Origin: Actinomycetota bacterium
GTDB taxonomy: Bacteria; Actinomycetota; Actinomycetes; Nanopelagicales; Nanopelagicaceae
DNA: 7,607 nt
Direction: 5' to 3'
NCBI GenBank assembly: GCA_016870855.1
Contig: VGAF01000052.1
Location: 1 to 7,607, forward strand
Each line of letters begins with the position of its first letter. Positions within the stretch are counted from its first letter, which is position 1. Both the position numbers and the translations under genes were made by a program. The notes under the pieces were generated by a model. It was not told the origin of the DNA and searched no databases. It was given only the letters and a program-made list of their open reading frames with translations. Shown one piece after another: positions 1 through 6,277 of this stretch.

Positions 1-539
1 AATGAACGCGCCAAACCTTTGGTCATCGAAACTACGCCGCCCTTGCTTGCCGCATAAACAACTGAGCCGCCGAAGCCGCCGCTCCACCAGCCCTGCGATG
101 AGAAATTCACGATCGATCCGGGGCGTCCGGCAGCCTTGAAAGCATCACGGGCAGCTCGATTTAAGAAAAAGGTCGCTTTGAGATTCACATTAATCTGTAG
201 ATCCCAATCCTCTTCAGTTACTTCTGCGACCGTTGCCCGGCGACGTAAGACCGCCGCGCAATGCACGAGCGCGACAAAGGGCGCGATTGATTCGGCCTTA
301 GTGAAAATTTCATGTTGCTTATTGATGATCGTTAGATCGGTCTCCATAATCGCGTGGCCCGAACCAGCGAGTGAGTTGTGAACTTCCGCAAGTGGCGCGC
401 CTGGGCGATCAACAAGTAAGACCTTTGCGCCCGCTTCAGCAAAGCCGCGCGCGATTGGCGCACCGATACCACCAGCAGCGCCGGTGACTACAACGCAATT
501 CCCAACGAGCCCGCTCTGGTTATTCCATTCAATCGTCAC
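1..539 (-). CDS. SDR family NAD(P)-dependent oxidoreductase, 3' end cut off by the window
   Basis: Classical short-chain dehydrogenase/reductase, a cytoplasmic Rossmann-fold enzyme that interconverts an alcohol and a ketone. The first 179 residues are visible of an expected 250 or so; the C-terminal substrate loop lies outside. Cofactor motif TGAAGGIG is at residues 19-26. Asp44 ends the second strand and favours NAD(H). D68 is in ETDL. N119 is in INVNL. The catalytic Ser is in NFSSQG (147/148), with Tyr162 and Lys166 in YAASK. The usual NNAG is HCAA at 93-96, and Ser-Tyr spacing is one residue longer than the common 13. The GTG start is fixed by GGAG five bases upstream; an ATG one base further upstream runs straight into TGA. 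The gene diverges from the KduD-like SDR across 89 bases. It resembles the third SDR (5458-6240) in motif positions, so the two may be distant paralogues. The family is certain, the substrate unknown; sugar or sugar-acid dehydrogenase is a guess. Confidence 0.93.
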   Translation of the reverse strand, partial: MTIEWNNQSGLVGNCVVVTGAAGGIGAPIARGFAEAGAKVLLVDRPGAPLAEVHNSLAGSGHAIMETDLTIINKQHEIFTKAESIAPFVALVHCAAVLRRRATVAEVTEEDWDLQINVNLKATFFLNRAARDAFKAAGRPGSIVNFSSQGWWSGGFGGSVVYAASKGGVVSMTKGLARS

Positions 540-544
540 ATCTG

Positions 545-548
545 CTCC
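545..548 (-). promoter_or_regulatory. Shine-Dalgarno GGAG of the first SDR
   Basis: GGAG on the minus strand, five bases before the GTG at 539-537. It decides the start of the SDR at 1-539. Confidence 0.7.
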
Positions 549-584
549 GAATTCACTGTAGTTGCCACTTGCCTATGCAACCGA

Positions 585-613
585 ACAATAGGAAGATTGA
601 CATTACAAATCAA
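585..613 (-). promoter_or_regulatory. candidate sigma-70-type promoter for the minus-strand SDR
   Basis: Read on the minus strand, TTGATT (613-608) and TATTGT (590-585) are separated by exactly 17 bases. Each matches four of six consensus positions. Transcription would begin near 578 and give a leader of about 39 bases before the GTG at 539. The -35 box falls inside the ATTGA/TCAAT dyad at 596-614, which would suit repressor control. Matches this weak occur by chance, so this is a suggestion only. Confidence 0.35.
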
Positions 614-614
614 T
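596..614. promoter_or_regulatory. small inverted repeat, possible operator
   Basis: ATTGA and TCAAT arms (5 bp each) flank a 9-base spacer. The repeat lies between two divergent SDR genes and covers the candidate -35 box of the minus-strand gene and the leader of the plus-strand gene. Its position fits an operator serving both genes. The arms are short and no regulator gene is present in the window, so the call is weak. Confidence 0.3.
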
Positions 615-618
615 GATC

Positions 619-622
619 GGAG
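619..622 (+). promoter_or_regulatory. Shine-Dalgarno GGAG fixing a TTG start
   Basis: GGAG sits six bases before the TTG at 629-631. No ATG or GTG lies at a suitable distance in this frame, so this site supports the rare TTG start of the KduD-like SDR. Confidence 0.7.
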
Positions 623-628
623 TCTGCA

Positions 629-1384
629 TTGGCTGACCAATTTGATATCTCAGGTAAGCGCGTCTTGATAACTGGCGGCGCTGGTGGGATTGGCGCTGGC
701 TTAGTTGCTGGTTTCTTGGCTGCTGGAACAAAAGTCCTTGTTTCAGTACGTGATTCCAGCCAGATCGATATCGTCAAGCAGACGCACAATAACGAAGCGT
801 TATCAGTCTTGGTCGCTGATCTAAACGATCGAAGTTCGATAACCAAGCTCGTAGATAGCGCACGGAAATCGCTCGGCGGAATTGATGTCTTGATATCTGC
901 GCATGGAAATGTTGAGCCTGGTCCAGCCGTCGAGATGAGCGATGAATCCTTTGCCCACCAACTCCAACTAAATCTAACTTCGGTCTTCCAATTAGCCCGC
1001 GCAGTTGCTCCTGAGATGATTGAACGACGGAGCGGCAAGATCATAAATATCGCTTCGATGCTCTCGTTTCAAGGCGGACTCAGGGCTTCTGGCTATGCCG
1101 CCGCCAAAGGTGGCGTCGCACAACTAACTAAGGCCCTCGCCAATGAGTGGTCGCCACATGGCGTGAATGTGAATGCGCTTGCGCCGGGTTACATCAAGAC
1201 CAAGTTAAATCGCCATATCTGGAGCGATCCGGTCCGCCACCAACAAGTCTTAGATCGCCTACCTTCGGGACGTTGGGGCGTTCCTGAAGATCTTGTCGGA
1301 CCAGCCCTATTCCTGGCATCTTCGGCTTCAGATTACATACATGGCGTGATCTTGCCGGTGGATGGCGGTTGGTTATCTCGGTGA
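629..1384 (+). CDS. KduD-like SDR dehydrogenase (2-deoxy-D-gluconate 3-dehydrogenase / gluconate 5-dehydrogenase group)
   Basis: 251-residue short-chain dehydrogenase of full family length. TGGAGGIG at 15-22 binds the dinucleotide. D64 is in ADL, N115 in LNLTS, Ser143 in the segment GKIINIASMLSFQGG (136-150), and Tyr156/Lys160 in YAAAK, with the normal 13-residue Ser-Tyr spacing. That Ser segment and the C-terminal part (LPSGRWGVPEDL, then SDYIHG and VDGGWLSR) closely match what I recall of E. coli KduD, which oxidises 2-deoxy-gluconate or reduces a keto-deoxy-uronate. Unlike KduD, the NNAG motif is SAHG (90-93). The second strand ends in Val40-Arg41 with no Asp, so NADP(H) use is possible. 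The TTG start is supported by GGAG upstream. The stop overlaps the start of the sugar isomerase in GTGA, so the two are probably one operon acting on the same keto-sugar or sugar acid. The subfamily call is good; the exact substrate is inferred. Confidence 0.93.
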   Translation: MADQFDISGKRVLITGGAGGIGAGLVAGFLAAGTKVLVSVRDSSQIDIVKQTHNNEALSVLVADLNDRSSITKLVDSARKSLGGIDVLISAHGNVEPGPAVEMSDESFAHQLQLNLTSVFQLARAVAPEMIERRSGKIINIASMLSFQGGLRASGYAAAKGGVAQLTKALANEWSPHGVNVNALAPGYIKTKLNRHIWSDPVRHQQVLDRLPSGRWGVPEDLVGPALFLASSASDYIHGVILPVDGGWLSR

Positions 1385-2250
1385 CTAGTTCAGAACTTGC
1401 AATTGATAGTTTCAGTTTCCATCGTTTCTTCGGTGAGTGCTCCAAATGGGAGACGCCGAGTGAGACCAAGTGGCAGCTAAGTGATTTCCTCGACTTCGCC
1501 ACTAGCCAATCAATCAAGTTAGTAACGCTACAAACTGCCTACTTAGATCCAGCAAAAATCTTGGAAGATGCAGCGCTCCAAAATTGGCAGCGCGCAGGCG
1601 GGCGGACGCTTCTTACCTGGGGCCACCCAAATGGTTGCGATGGTGGTCACAATCTTGCTGCACTTGCCAGCGCGCGAACTTGGCTAGATATTTCAGCAGA
1701 ACTTGGCGCCCCGCAGATGCGGATTGTTCTTGGTAATCACTTCAACTACGAACAACCGGCCAACGAACGCTTTGAATTGATTCGCCCCGAGTTGGAGCGG
1801 TTGCTTGAATATGCAATCGCGCGAAAGGTGCAAATCTCGATAGAGAATCACGCCGATCTAAACGTTCCCATCCTCTTTGAGTTCATCACTAGTTTTGCCT
1901 CGGATCACCTTGGCCTCTGTTTTGACTTTGGAAACTCTTATCGAGTTGGTGATGACTTAACGCAATTAGTTGATGATCTCGATATCGCCAAGATATTTAT
2001 GGTCCAAGCTAAAGCGATCAAGCGCGACCCAAATCAACCAACTGGACCTACTACTCCGGTTGGTTGGTGGCCCACCGTCCGTTATGGAACGGGTGATGTC
2101 CACCCCGCCCCACTAATAAATCGGTTGTTGGAGCGCGGTCTGTCGGCGCCGGTTGCTATTGAGATGTCGAATTTAGATACGGGGCTAACTGAGATTGATA
2201 TTGCAACCGATGCGATCAGTTACTTACGTGAATTGACGCCGCTGCGCTGA
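1381..2250 (+). CDS. sugar phosphate isomerase/epimerase family protein (xylose isomerase-like TIM barrel, AP_endonuc_2)
   Basis: 289 residues counted from the GTG that overlaps the previous stop as GTGA; a TTG at 1369 would add four residues. Neither start has a clear ribosome binding site, and translational coupling favours 1381. The family interconverts ketoses or keto-acids through a divalent metal held by Glu, Asp, His and Glu. Here Glu155 (in SIENHAD), Asp182 (in CFDFGN) and Glu261 (in AIEMSN) are visible with family-like spacing to D-tagatose/psicose 3-epimerases. The third ligand position holds Gln209 (in MVQAKAI) where His is usual. A FSFHRFFGE segment near the N-terminus matches the first barrel strand, and YGTGDVHP (about 235-242) matches the usual G-x-G-D-V turn. 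No signal peptide, so cytoplasmic. It probably works with the upstream SDR. Its end overlaps the MFS gene by 31 bases on the opposite strand. The family is certain, the reaction unknown. Confidence 0.9.
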   Translation: MTSSELAIDSFSFHRFFGECSKWETPSETKWQLSDFLDFATSQSIKLVTLQTAYLDPAKILEDAALQNWQRAGGRTLLTWGHPNGCDGGHNLAALASARTWLDISAELGAPQMRIVLGNHFNYEQPANERFELIRPELERLLEYAIARKVQISIENHADLNVPILFEFITSFASDHLGLCFDFGNSYRVGDDLTQLVDDLDIAKIFMVQAKAIKRDPNQPTGPTTPVGWWPTVRYGTGDVHPAPLINRLLERGLSAPVAIEMSNLDTGLTEIDIATDAISYLRELTPLR

Positions 2251-3458
2251 ATTAACCCCAGCTTCAAGGCGGTAAGGGTAAGTAGCGCGACTGCCGCTGA
2301 GGCAATCGCGCCGGAGGCAATGGCGGCGCGAATCGAGAAGTTCTCGCTTATTAACCCGAGAATAGGTCCACCCATCGCAATCGCAGTCAACCAGAGCGCG
2401 ATGTAGATGCCCCAGACTTTTCCGTAGAAGCGGGCATCGACAAAGACGCGGATACTCATATTCCCTGAGATGTTTACGCCCATTGCAAAGTAGCCAACTA
2501 GAAAGAGAGCGATGGCGTAAGTCGCATAGGTTGGCGCTAGAGATGCCAAGTACCAGACCATCGAAACATAAATGACGCGGCGAGACATGAAAGTGAGATC
2601 GAGCGCGAACTTCTTTCGCGTAAAGGCTACCGAACCGACGATAGCCCCAGCAGCCGCCAATGAACCGAGCAGGCCGAGTGAAGCGGCATTTCCTTTGAAC
2701 TCTTGACTCGCCATCAAGGCGGAAGTTACCTGCATATCTTGTCCCATCATCGCTGCGAACGACACTATCGAGATTGCAAGTAGCACTTCCTTATTGGTTC
2801 GTAAATAACGGAGCGCTGATACCAGCGTCTCACTCTCGCCTGGTTGCGCCTTCGTTGTGGCAAGTTCATAGTTGTTTACATTTATGGCAACTATTGCGAG
2901 TACCGCTAAGAGATATGTAAAGCCATTGAAGAAGAATGATGGCGCCATTCCGATAGTTTCGATCAGCACCCCGGATGTAAGTGGTCCCACCAATCGACCG
3001 AAGTAGAGATTTACCTGGTTCCAACTAAGCGCATTTGGTAGATGTTCATCGCCGACCAACATCACGTAATAACTCTGGCGGACGGGGCCCTCAATTGCAG
3101 TTGCAATTCCCAATAGAAATGCAGCGACAACTACGATCCCGTAAGTAACAAGATCAAGATAGACAAAGGCGCCGAGCGCGCTGGCCAGAATCGCTCCCGC
3201 GCCATAACAACCAAGCAGGACTTTGCGCTGATCGAACTTATCGGCCAAAACCCCGCCATATACGCCAAAGAAGATTCCGGGGATGAATTGGGCAGCTACA
3301 ACAATGCCGAGCGCGGTTGCGCTCCCGGTCAATTGGAGAACGAGCCAATCTTGAGCGAGGCGATGCGTCCAATTTCCAGCATTTGATATCGCTGTTCCGG
3401 CATAGAACCGGCGGTAGTTCTGGAATTTGAAGGCTGATATCAACATCAGAATCGACAT
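2220..3458 (-). CDS. MFS transporter (MFS_3 / EntS-like exporter type)
   Basis: 412 residues, strongly hydrophobic, consistent with about 12 membrane helices and a polar central loop at about 195-223. The N-terminal FQNYRRFYAGTAISNAGNW and the loop 2-3 signature GGVLADKFDQRK (68-79, motif A of the superfamily) are typical of the MFS_3 group that includes the enterobactin exporter EntS. GPLTSG...ETIG with FFFNG (158-179) also fits. Members are mostly proton-driven exporters of small molecules; the substrate here cannot be told. The ATG at 3458 has only a weak GCGAG/GGAAT site, and an in-frame ATG at 3446 is an alternative without any site. It diverges from the CocE-like hydrolase over 65 bases and runs tail-to-tail into the isomerase gene, sharing 31 bases, so no terminator lies between them. 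Confidence 0.92.
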   Translation of the reverse strand: MSILMLISAFKFQNYRRFYAGTAISNAGNWTHRLAQDWLVLQLTGSATALGIVVAAQFIPGIFFGVYGGVLADKFDQRKVLLGCYGAGAILASALGAFVYLDLVTYGIVVVAAFLLGIATAIEGPVRQSYYVMLVGDEHLPNALSWNQVNLYFGRLVGPLTSGVLIETIGMAPSFFFNGFTYLLAVLAIVAINVNNYELATTKAQPGESETLVSALRYLRTNKEVLLAISIVSFAAMMGQDMQVTSALMASQEFKGNAASLGLLGSLAAAGAIVGSVAFTRKKFALDLTFMSRRVIYVSMVWYLASLAPTYATYAIALFLVGYFAMGVNISGNMSIRVFVDARFYGKVWGIYIALWLTAIAMGGPILGLISENFSIRAAIASGAIASAAVALLTLTALKLGLIQRSGVNSRK

Positions 3459-3462
3459 TACT

Positions 3463-3487
3463 CGCTATTCCGAGCGAAGCAATAGCG
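3463..3487. promoter_or_regulatory. perfect 7-bp inverted repeat in a divergent promoter region, possible operator
   Basis: CGCTATT (3463-3469) and AATAGCG (3481-3487) are perfect complements around an 11-base spacer. The repeat sits between the divergent MFS and hydrolase starts, four bases upstream of the MFS ATG, and spans the candidate -35 and spacer of the hydrolase promoter. In the MFS transcript it would also fold over the ribosome binding region. No T-run follows, so it is not a terminator. The regulator is unknown and not encoded in the window. Confidence 0.45.
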
Positions 3488-3496
3488 TCATATAGT
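3468..3496 (+). promoter_or_regulatory. candidate promoter of the CocE-like hydrolase gene
   Basis: TATAGT (3491-3496, five of six consensus positions) lies 17 bases after a weak TTCCGA (3468-3473, three of six). Transcription would start near 3503 and leave a leader of about 20 bases containing the GAGGAG site. The poor -35 box and the overlapping dyad suggest a regulated promoter. Confidence 0.4.
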
Positions 3497-3512
3497 TCGC
3501 AACAAGATGTGT

Positions 3513-3518
3513 GAGGAG
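3513..3518 (+). promoter_or_regulatory. strong Shine-Dalgarno GAGGAG before a GTG start
   Basis: GAGGAG ends five bases before the GTG at 3524, the best ribosome binding site in the window, and settles the start of the hydrolase. Confidence 0.8.
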
Positions 3519-3523
3519 CCAAG

Positions 3524-5461
3524 GTGTACGAGCAGATAATCAAAGAACAGTTCTTAGTAACCGTAGCCGATGGCACGCAACTTGCAGTAACGATACATAG
3601 ACCGGATGTGACCGAACCGTTACCTTGTTTGATGACATACACGCCATATCGCGTAAGCACGGGTCTTGGCGGCGTTGACCTCCTTGATTTCGCAAAGTAT
3701 GGCTATGTAACGATGATCTATGATGTTCGCGGAACCGGCGATTCAAGTGGTGTAAACGATTCGGTTTATTGCGATGGTGAGCGCTCTGATGGACTCTTTA
3801 TGATCGATTGGGCATCAAAACAGCCTTGGTGCGATGGCCAAGTAGGCATGTGGGGAATTTCCTATGGCGCGATCATCTCGCTCCAGATGGCCGCTGAAGT
3901 TCCTAGCGCGCTCAAAGCAATCATCGCAAGATCAGGTAGCGATGATCCGTTCGCTGAGTGGACCAATCTCGGCGGTGTCCCGCGCAATTACATCTACGAG
4001 TCTTACTCACCATTTATGAGCGCCCGTAATTTCGCGCCACCATCGCCACAACTTTGGGGCGAACGTTGGGAAGAGATCTGGAAAGAGCGGTTAGAAAAGA
4101 GTACGCCGTGGGGAATTTCTTTCCTCGACCAGATCGAAGATTCCAAGTTCTGGCGCGATCGCGCTGCGCGCGCCAAATTGAAAGCAATCAAATGTCCAGT
4201 CTTCGTAGTTGAAGGTTGGTCAGATTGGTACTCCAACCCAATGTTGCGCATCTATGGGAAATTGAACGCCCCAAAGCGCGCACTGATCGGTCCCTGGGGA
4301 CATCAATGGCCACATCGCGCTCTTCCTGGGCCGCGGATTGATTGGGAGAAAGAGGCGCTGCTCTGGTGGGATCACTGGCTAAAAGGCGCAGCAAATGGTC
4401 TATCTGAGAGCGCACCTCTTACTATCTTCGTCGAAGAAGCCCATAAACCTACGAATTACCGCGCGGTTGCAACCGGTTCTTATTTCACTGATACGAGCTG
4501 GCCAATTAGCACAAGCGAATCGAAGCGCCTATTCCTAGATCTTGCTACCGATTCACTTGTGACAGAAGCGCCCAAGGGTGAGGTGGAGCGAGAACTCCCT
4601 TACACCCCACGCGCCGGCGCGCACTCAGGAAAAGTTGGCGGCGGACCATTTCGATATAACGTATTGCGACCACTTGATTTACGCCTTGAAAATACAAACT
4701 CGCTAACCTTAGTTGGCGAAGTTATCAAGGAAGAGTTTCACATAATTGGTAATCCCAAATTACAAATCCAAGTCGCAGCTGATTGCGAAATTGGGCAATT
4801 GAGCGCGACCTTGATTGACCAGGCGCCCGATGGAACCGAAACTCTAATCTCGCGCCAATTCCAGAACCTCTCTTACGCAAACTACCCCACCAAAGTGGAA
4901 GCGCTCCGCCCCGGTGAATTCATAGCAGTTGAGATTGAGTTAGTGGCTGCGGCTTATGAGATGCGCGCCGGTCACCGCTTGGCTCTTAAACTTGCAACCG
5001 CTGATTTCTTGATGTCTTGGCCGCCAGTTCGACCATTTACCTTGACGATCAAATCAGCGAAGGCGGAGTTGATAATTCCAAAGGTAGTTACGCCAGCCGC
5101 CAAAGCGCCAACTATCAAGCCGTTGGCTAACGATGTTGAGCCCGTTCTACCCGAGGTATCGTTTGAAATCTTCGAAGATCTTGCCAACGATGAACTTGGT
5201 TATCGCTTCCAAAGCAAGAGCGTCTTTGGAAATGTCGGCGAGTTTCGCTTCAAAATCTCCGTTCCGGCCCGCGCCGCTATTCGAGCCCGCTCAATCTATG
5301 AAGAGATGTTGGGTGATAAGAGGGTTGAAGTGGTAGCCGATTGCGCAACGATTAGCGATGCAACGAGCATTCGGCATGAAGTTGAGATCACAATAACTCT
5401 AGGTGGGGCGCCCTATTGGAGTAAGAAGTGGGAAATTACTAAGCAGCGGCGCTATTTCTAG
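3524..5461 (+). CDS. CocE/NonD family serine hydrolase (Xaa-Pro dipeptidyl-peptidase S15-like)
   Basis: 645-residue alpha/beta hydrolase that cleaves an ester or amide bond; relatives include cocaine esterase, alpha-amino-acid ester hydrolases and glutaryl-7-ACA acylase. Ser113 in WGISYG (GxSxG), Asp234 in GWSDWY and His260 in GPWGH form the triad. Tyr42 in TPYR and Tyr114 fit the oxyanion hole. YDVRGTGDSSG (66-76) is the typical strand-turn. A helical cap occupies about 140-220, and a C-terminal jelly-roll about 355-515. A Pro/Ala/Lys-rich linker (about 516-544) then leads to another 100 residues ending in KKWEITKQRRYF, making it longer than the 574-residue cocaine esterase. I see no signal peptide, so it is probably cytoplasmic and acts on imported substrate. 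GTG start with GAGGAG upstream. Its TAG overlaps the TAG of the opposite SDR in CTAG. The family is certain; the natural substrate is unknown. Confidence 0.94.
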   Translation: MYEQIIKEQFLVTVADGTQLAVTIHRPDVTEPLPCLMTYTPYRVSTGLGGVDLLDFAKYGYVTMIYDVRGTGDSSGVNDSVYCDGERSDGLFMIDWASKQPWCDGQVGMWGISYGAIISLQMAAEVPSALKAIIARSGSDDPFAEWTNLGGVPRNYIYESYSPFMSARNFAPPSPQLWGERWEEIWKERLEKSTPWGISFLDQIEDSKFWRDRAARAKLKAIKCPVFVVEGWSDWYSNPMLRIYGKLNAPKRALIGPWGHQWPHRALPGPRIDWEKEALLWWDHWLKGAANGLSESAPLTIFVEEAHKPTNYRAVATGSYFTDTSWPISTSESKRLFLDLATDSLVTEAPKGEVERELPYTPRAGAHSGKVGGGPFRYNVLRPLDLRLENTNSLTLVGEVIKEEFHIIGNPKLQIQVAADCEIGQLSATLIDQAPDGTETLISRQFQNLSYANYPTKVEALRPGEFIAVEIELVAAAYEMRAGHRLALKLATADFLMSWPPVRPFTLTIKSAKAELIIPKVVTPAAKAPTIKPLANDVEPVLPEVSFEIFEDLANDELGYRFQSKSVFGNVGEFRFKISVPARAAIRARSIYEEMLGDKRVEVVADCATISDATSIRHEVEITITLGGAPYWSKKWEITKQRRYF

Positions 5462-6240
5462 AAGCCAGCGAGCTCGGCGCCAGCATCAGCCCGGAGCACA
5501 TGGCCCGTGACGGTGCTCGACATCTCACTTGAGAGAAAGAGCACCGCGTTAGCAACCTCTTCTGGCTTAATCCATCGACCGTAAGCGGTAATACCAAGAT
5601 GCTTCGCTTTCAAATCTTCAATTTCAGTTTCTGACATCCCGCGCCGAAAGAGTGGTGAATCCAGGGTTGCCGGTGAAAGCGCATTGACCAATACACCATC
5701 CCGTCCATTTTGCCGCGCCAGGCTCTTAGTCATAGCAAGCGCGCCCGATTTAGAAATCCCATACACGATGGATGCTGGTAACCCACCTGAAAGACCAGCG
5801 GTCGAAATGAAGTTTACAATCCGACCCCATTTAGCTTGGCGCATATGTTTTGCGGCGCTGCGCGCTATGAAGAATTGGCTCCGAAGATTGATATTTAGCG
5901 TGTTATTCCAATGCTCCTCATCGACTTCATCGGGAAGACGAGATTGCAGAACAGCTGCGGTATGAACGACGATATCGATTCTCCCAAAAGATGTGACTGC
6001 ATCTGCAACTAATTTCTCACAAGCAGCAACGGATGAGATATCAACTGGGAACGCTTTTGCTTCACCCGGTATTTGCGCCATTGTTTCCTGGATACCGGCT
6101 TCGTTCCGATCGGCGAGCGCAATCTTCGCACCATACTTAGCGAGCGTAAGCGCGCATTGGCGACCATAACCGCTCGCACCACCAACCACTAAGGCAACTC
6201 GATCTCTTATTCCAAGTAACTGATCTATCTCTACTGACAT
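5458..6240 (-). CDS. SDR family NAD(H)-dependent oxidoreductase
   Basis: 260-residue classical SDR. The cofactor turn is VGGASGYG (19-26): Gly20, Gly24 and Gly26 are kept, but the usual Thr is Val and the usual Ile is Tyr25. Asp44 in ADRNEAG favours NAD(H). D67 is in PVDIS and N118 in NINLR. Ser146, Tyr160 and Lys164 (YGISK) form the active site with 14-residue Ser-Tyr spacing. NNAG is replaced by HTAA (93-96). The same positions and an HxAA motif occur in the SDR at 1-539. I chose the ATG at 6240. The frame stays open to 6810, but that part lies antisense to the EamA gene and carries no SDR sequence, and the Rossmann strand begins about 12 residues after 6240 as expected. The ribosome binding site is weak (TTAGG, nine bases away), and the gene may be leaderless. 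It diverges from the EamA gene over 37 bases. Substrate unknown. Confidence 0.92.
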   Translation of the reverse strand: MSVEIDQLLGIRDRVALVVGGASGYGRQCALTLAKYGAKIALADRNEAGIQETMAQIPGEAKAFPVDISSVAACEKLVADAVTSFGRIDIVVHTAAVLQSRLPDEVDEEHWNNTLNINLRSQFFIARSAAKHMRQAKWGRIVNFISTAGLSGGLPASIVYGISKSGALAMTKSLARQNGRDGVLVNALSPATLDSPLFRRGMSETEIEDLKAKHLGITAYGRWIKPEEVANAVLFLSSEMSSTVTGHVLRADAGAELAGF

Positions 6241-6247
6241 GATATGA

Positions 6248-6276
6248 AACCTAACACGGGAGTGGTAATGTCTCAA
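6248..6276 (-). promoter_or_regulatory. candidate promoter of the third SDR, near-leaderless
   Basis: On the minus strand TTGAGA (6276-6271, five of six) and TAGGTT (6253-6248, three of six) are 17 bases apart. The -10 ends seven bases before the ATG, so the transcript would begin at or next to the start codon. This matches the weak ribosome binding site but is not proof. Confidence 0.3.
6263..6271 (+). promoter_or_regulatory. candidate extended -10 promoter of the EamA gene, leaderless
   Basis: TG at 6263-6264, one base, then TAATGT at 6266-6271 looks like an extended -10 without a good -35. It ends six bases before the GTG at 6278, so transcription would start on the start codon itself. 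The nearest GGGAG (6258-6262) is 15 bases from the GTG, too far for normal use. Confidence 0.3.
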
Positions 6277-6277
6277 T

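Noticed and set aside
136..381. Plus-strand open frame of 81 codons
   Set aside because: It is antisense to the conserved SDR at 1-539 and its translation has no recognisable features.
597..602. Perfect TTGACA resembling a -35 box for the KduD-like gene
   Set aside because: The sequence 16-18 bases downstream (619-625) is the GGAG ribosome binding site and bears no -10 resemblance.
610..1044. Minus-strand open frame of 144 codons
   Set aside because: It is antisense to the KduD-like SDR; composition is Ser/Thr/Pro-rich as expected of a shadow frame.
3463..3487. Dyad read as a rho-independent terminator
   Set aside because: There is no T-run on either side and it lies between two divergent starts, where a terminator has no transcript to end.
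5684..5965. Plus-strand open frame of 93 codons
   Set aside because: It lies opposite the active-site region of the third SDR and has no recognisable protein pattern.
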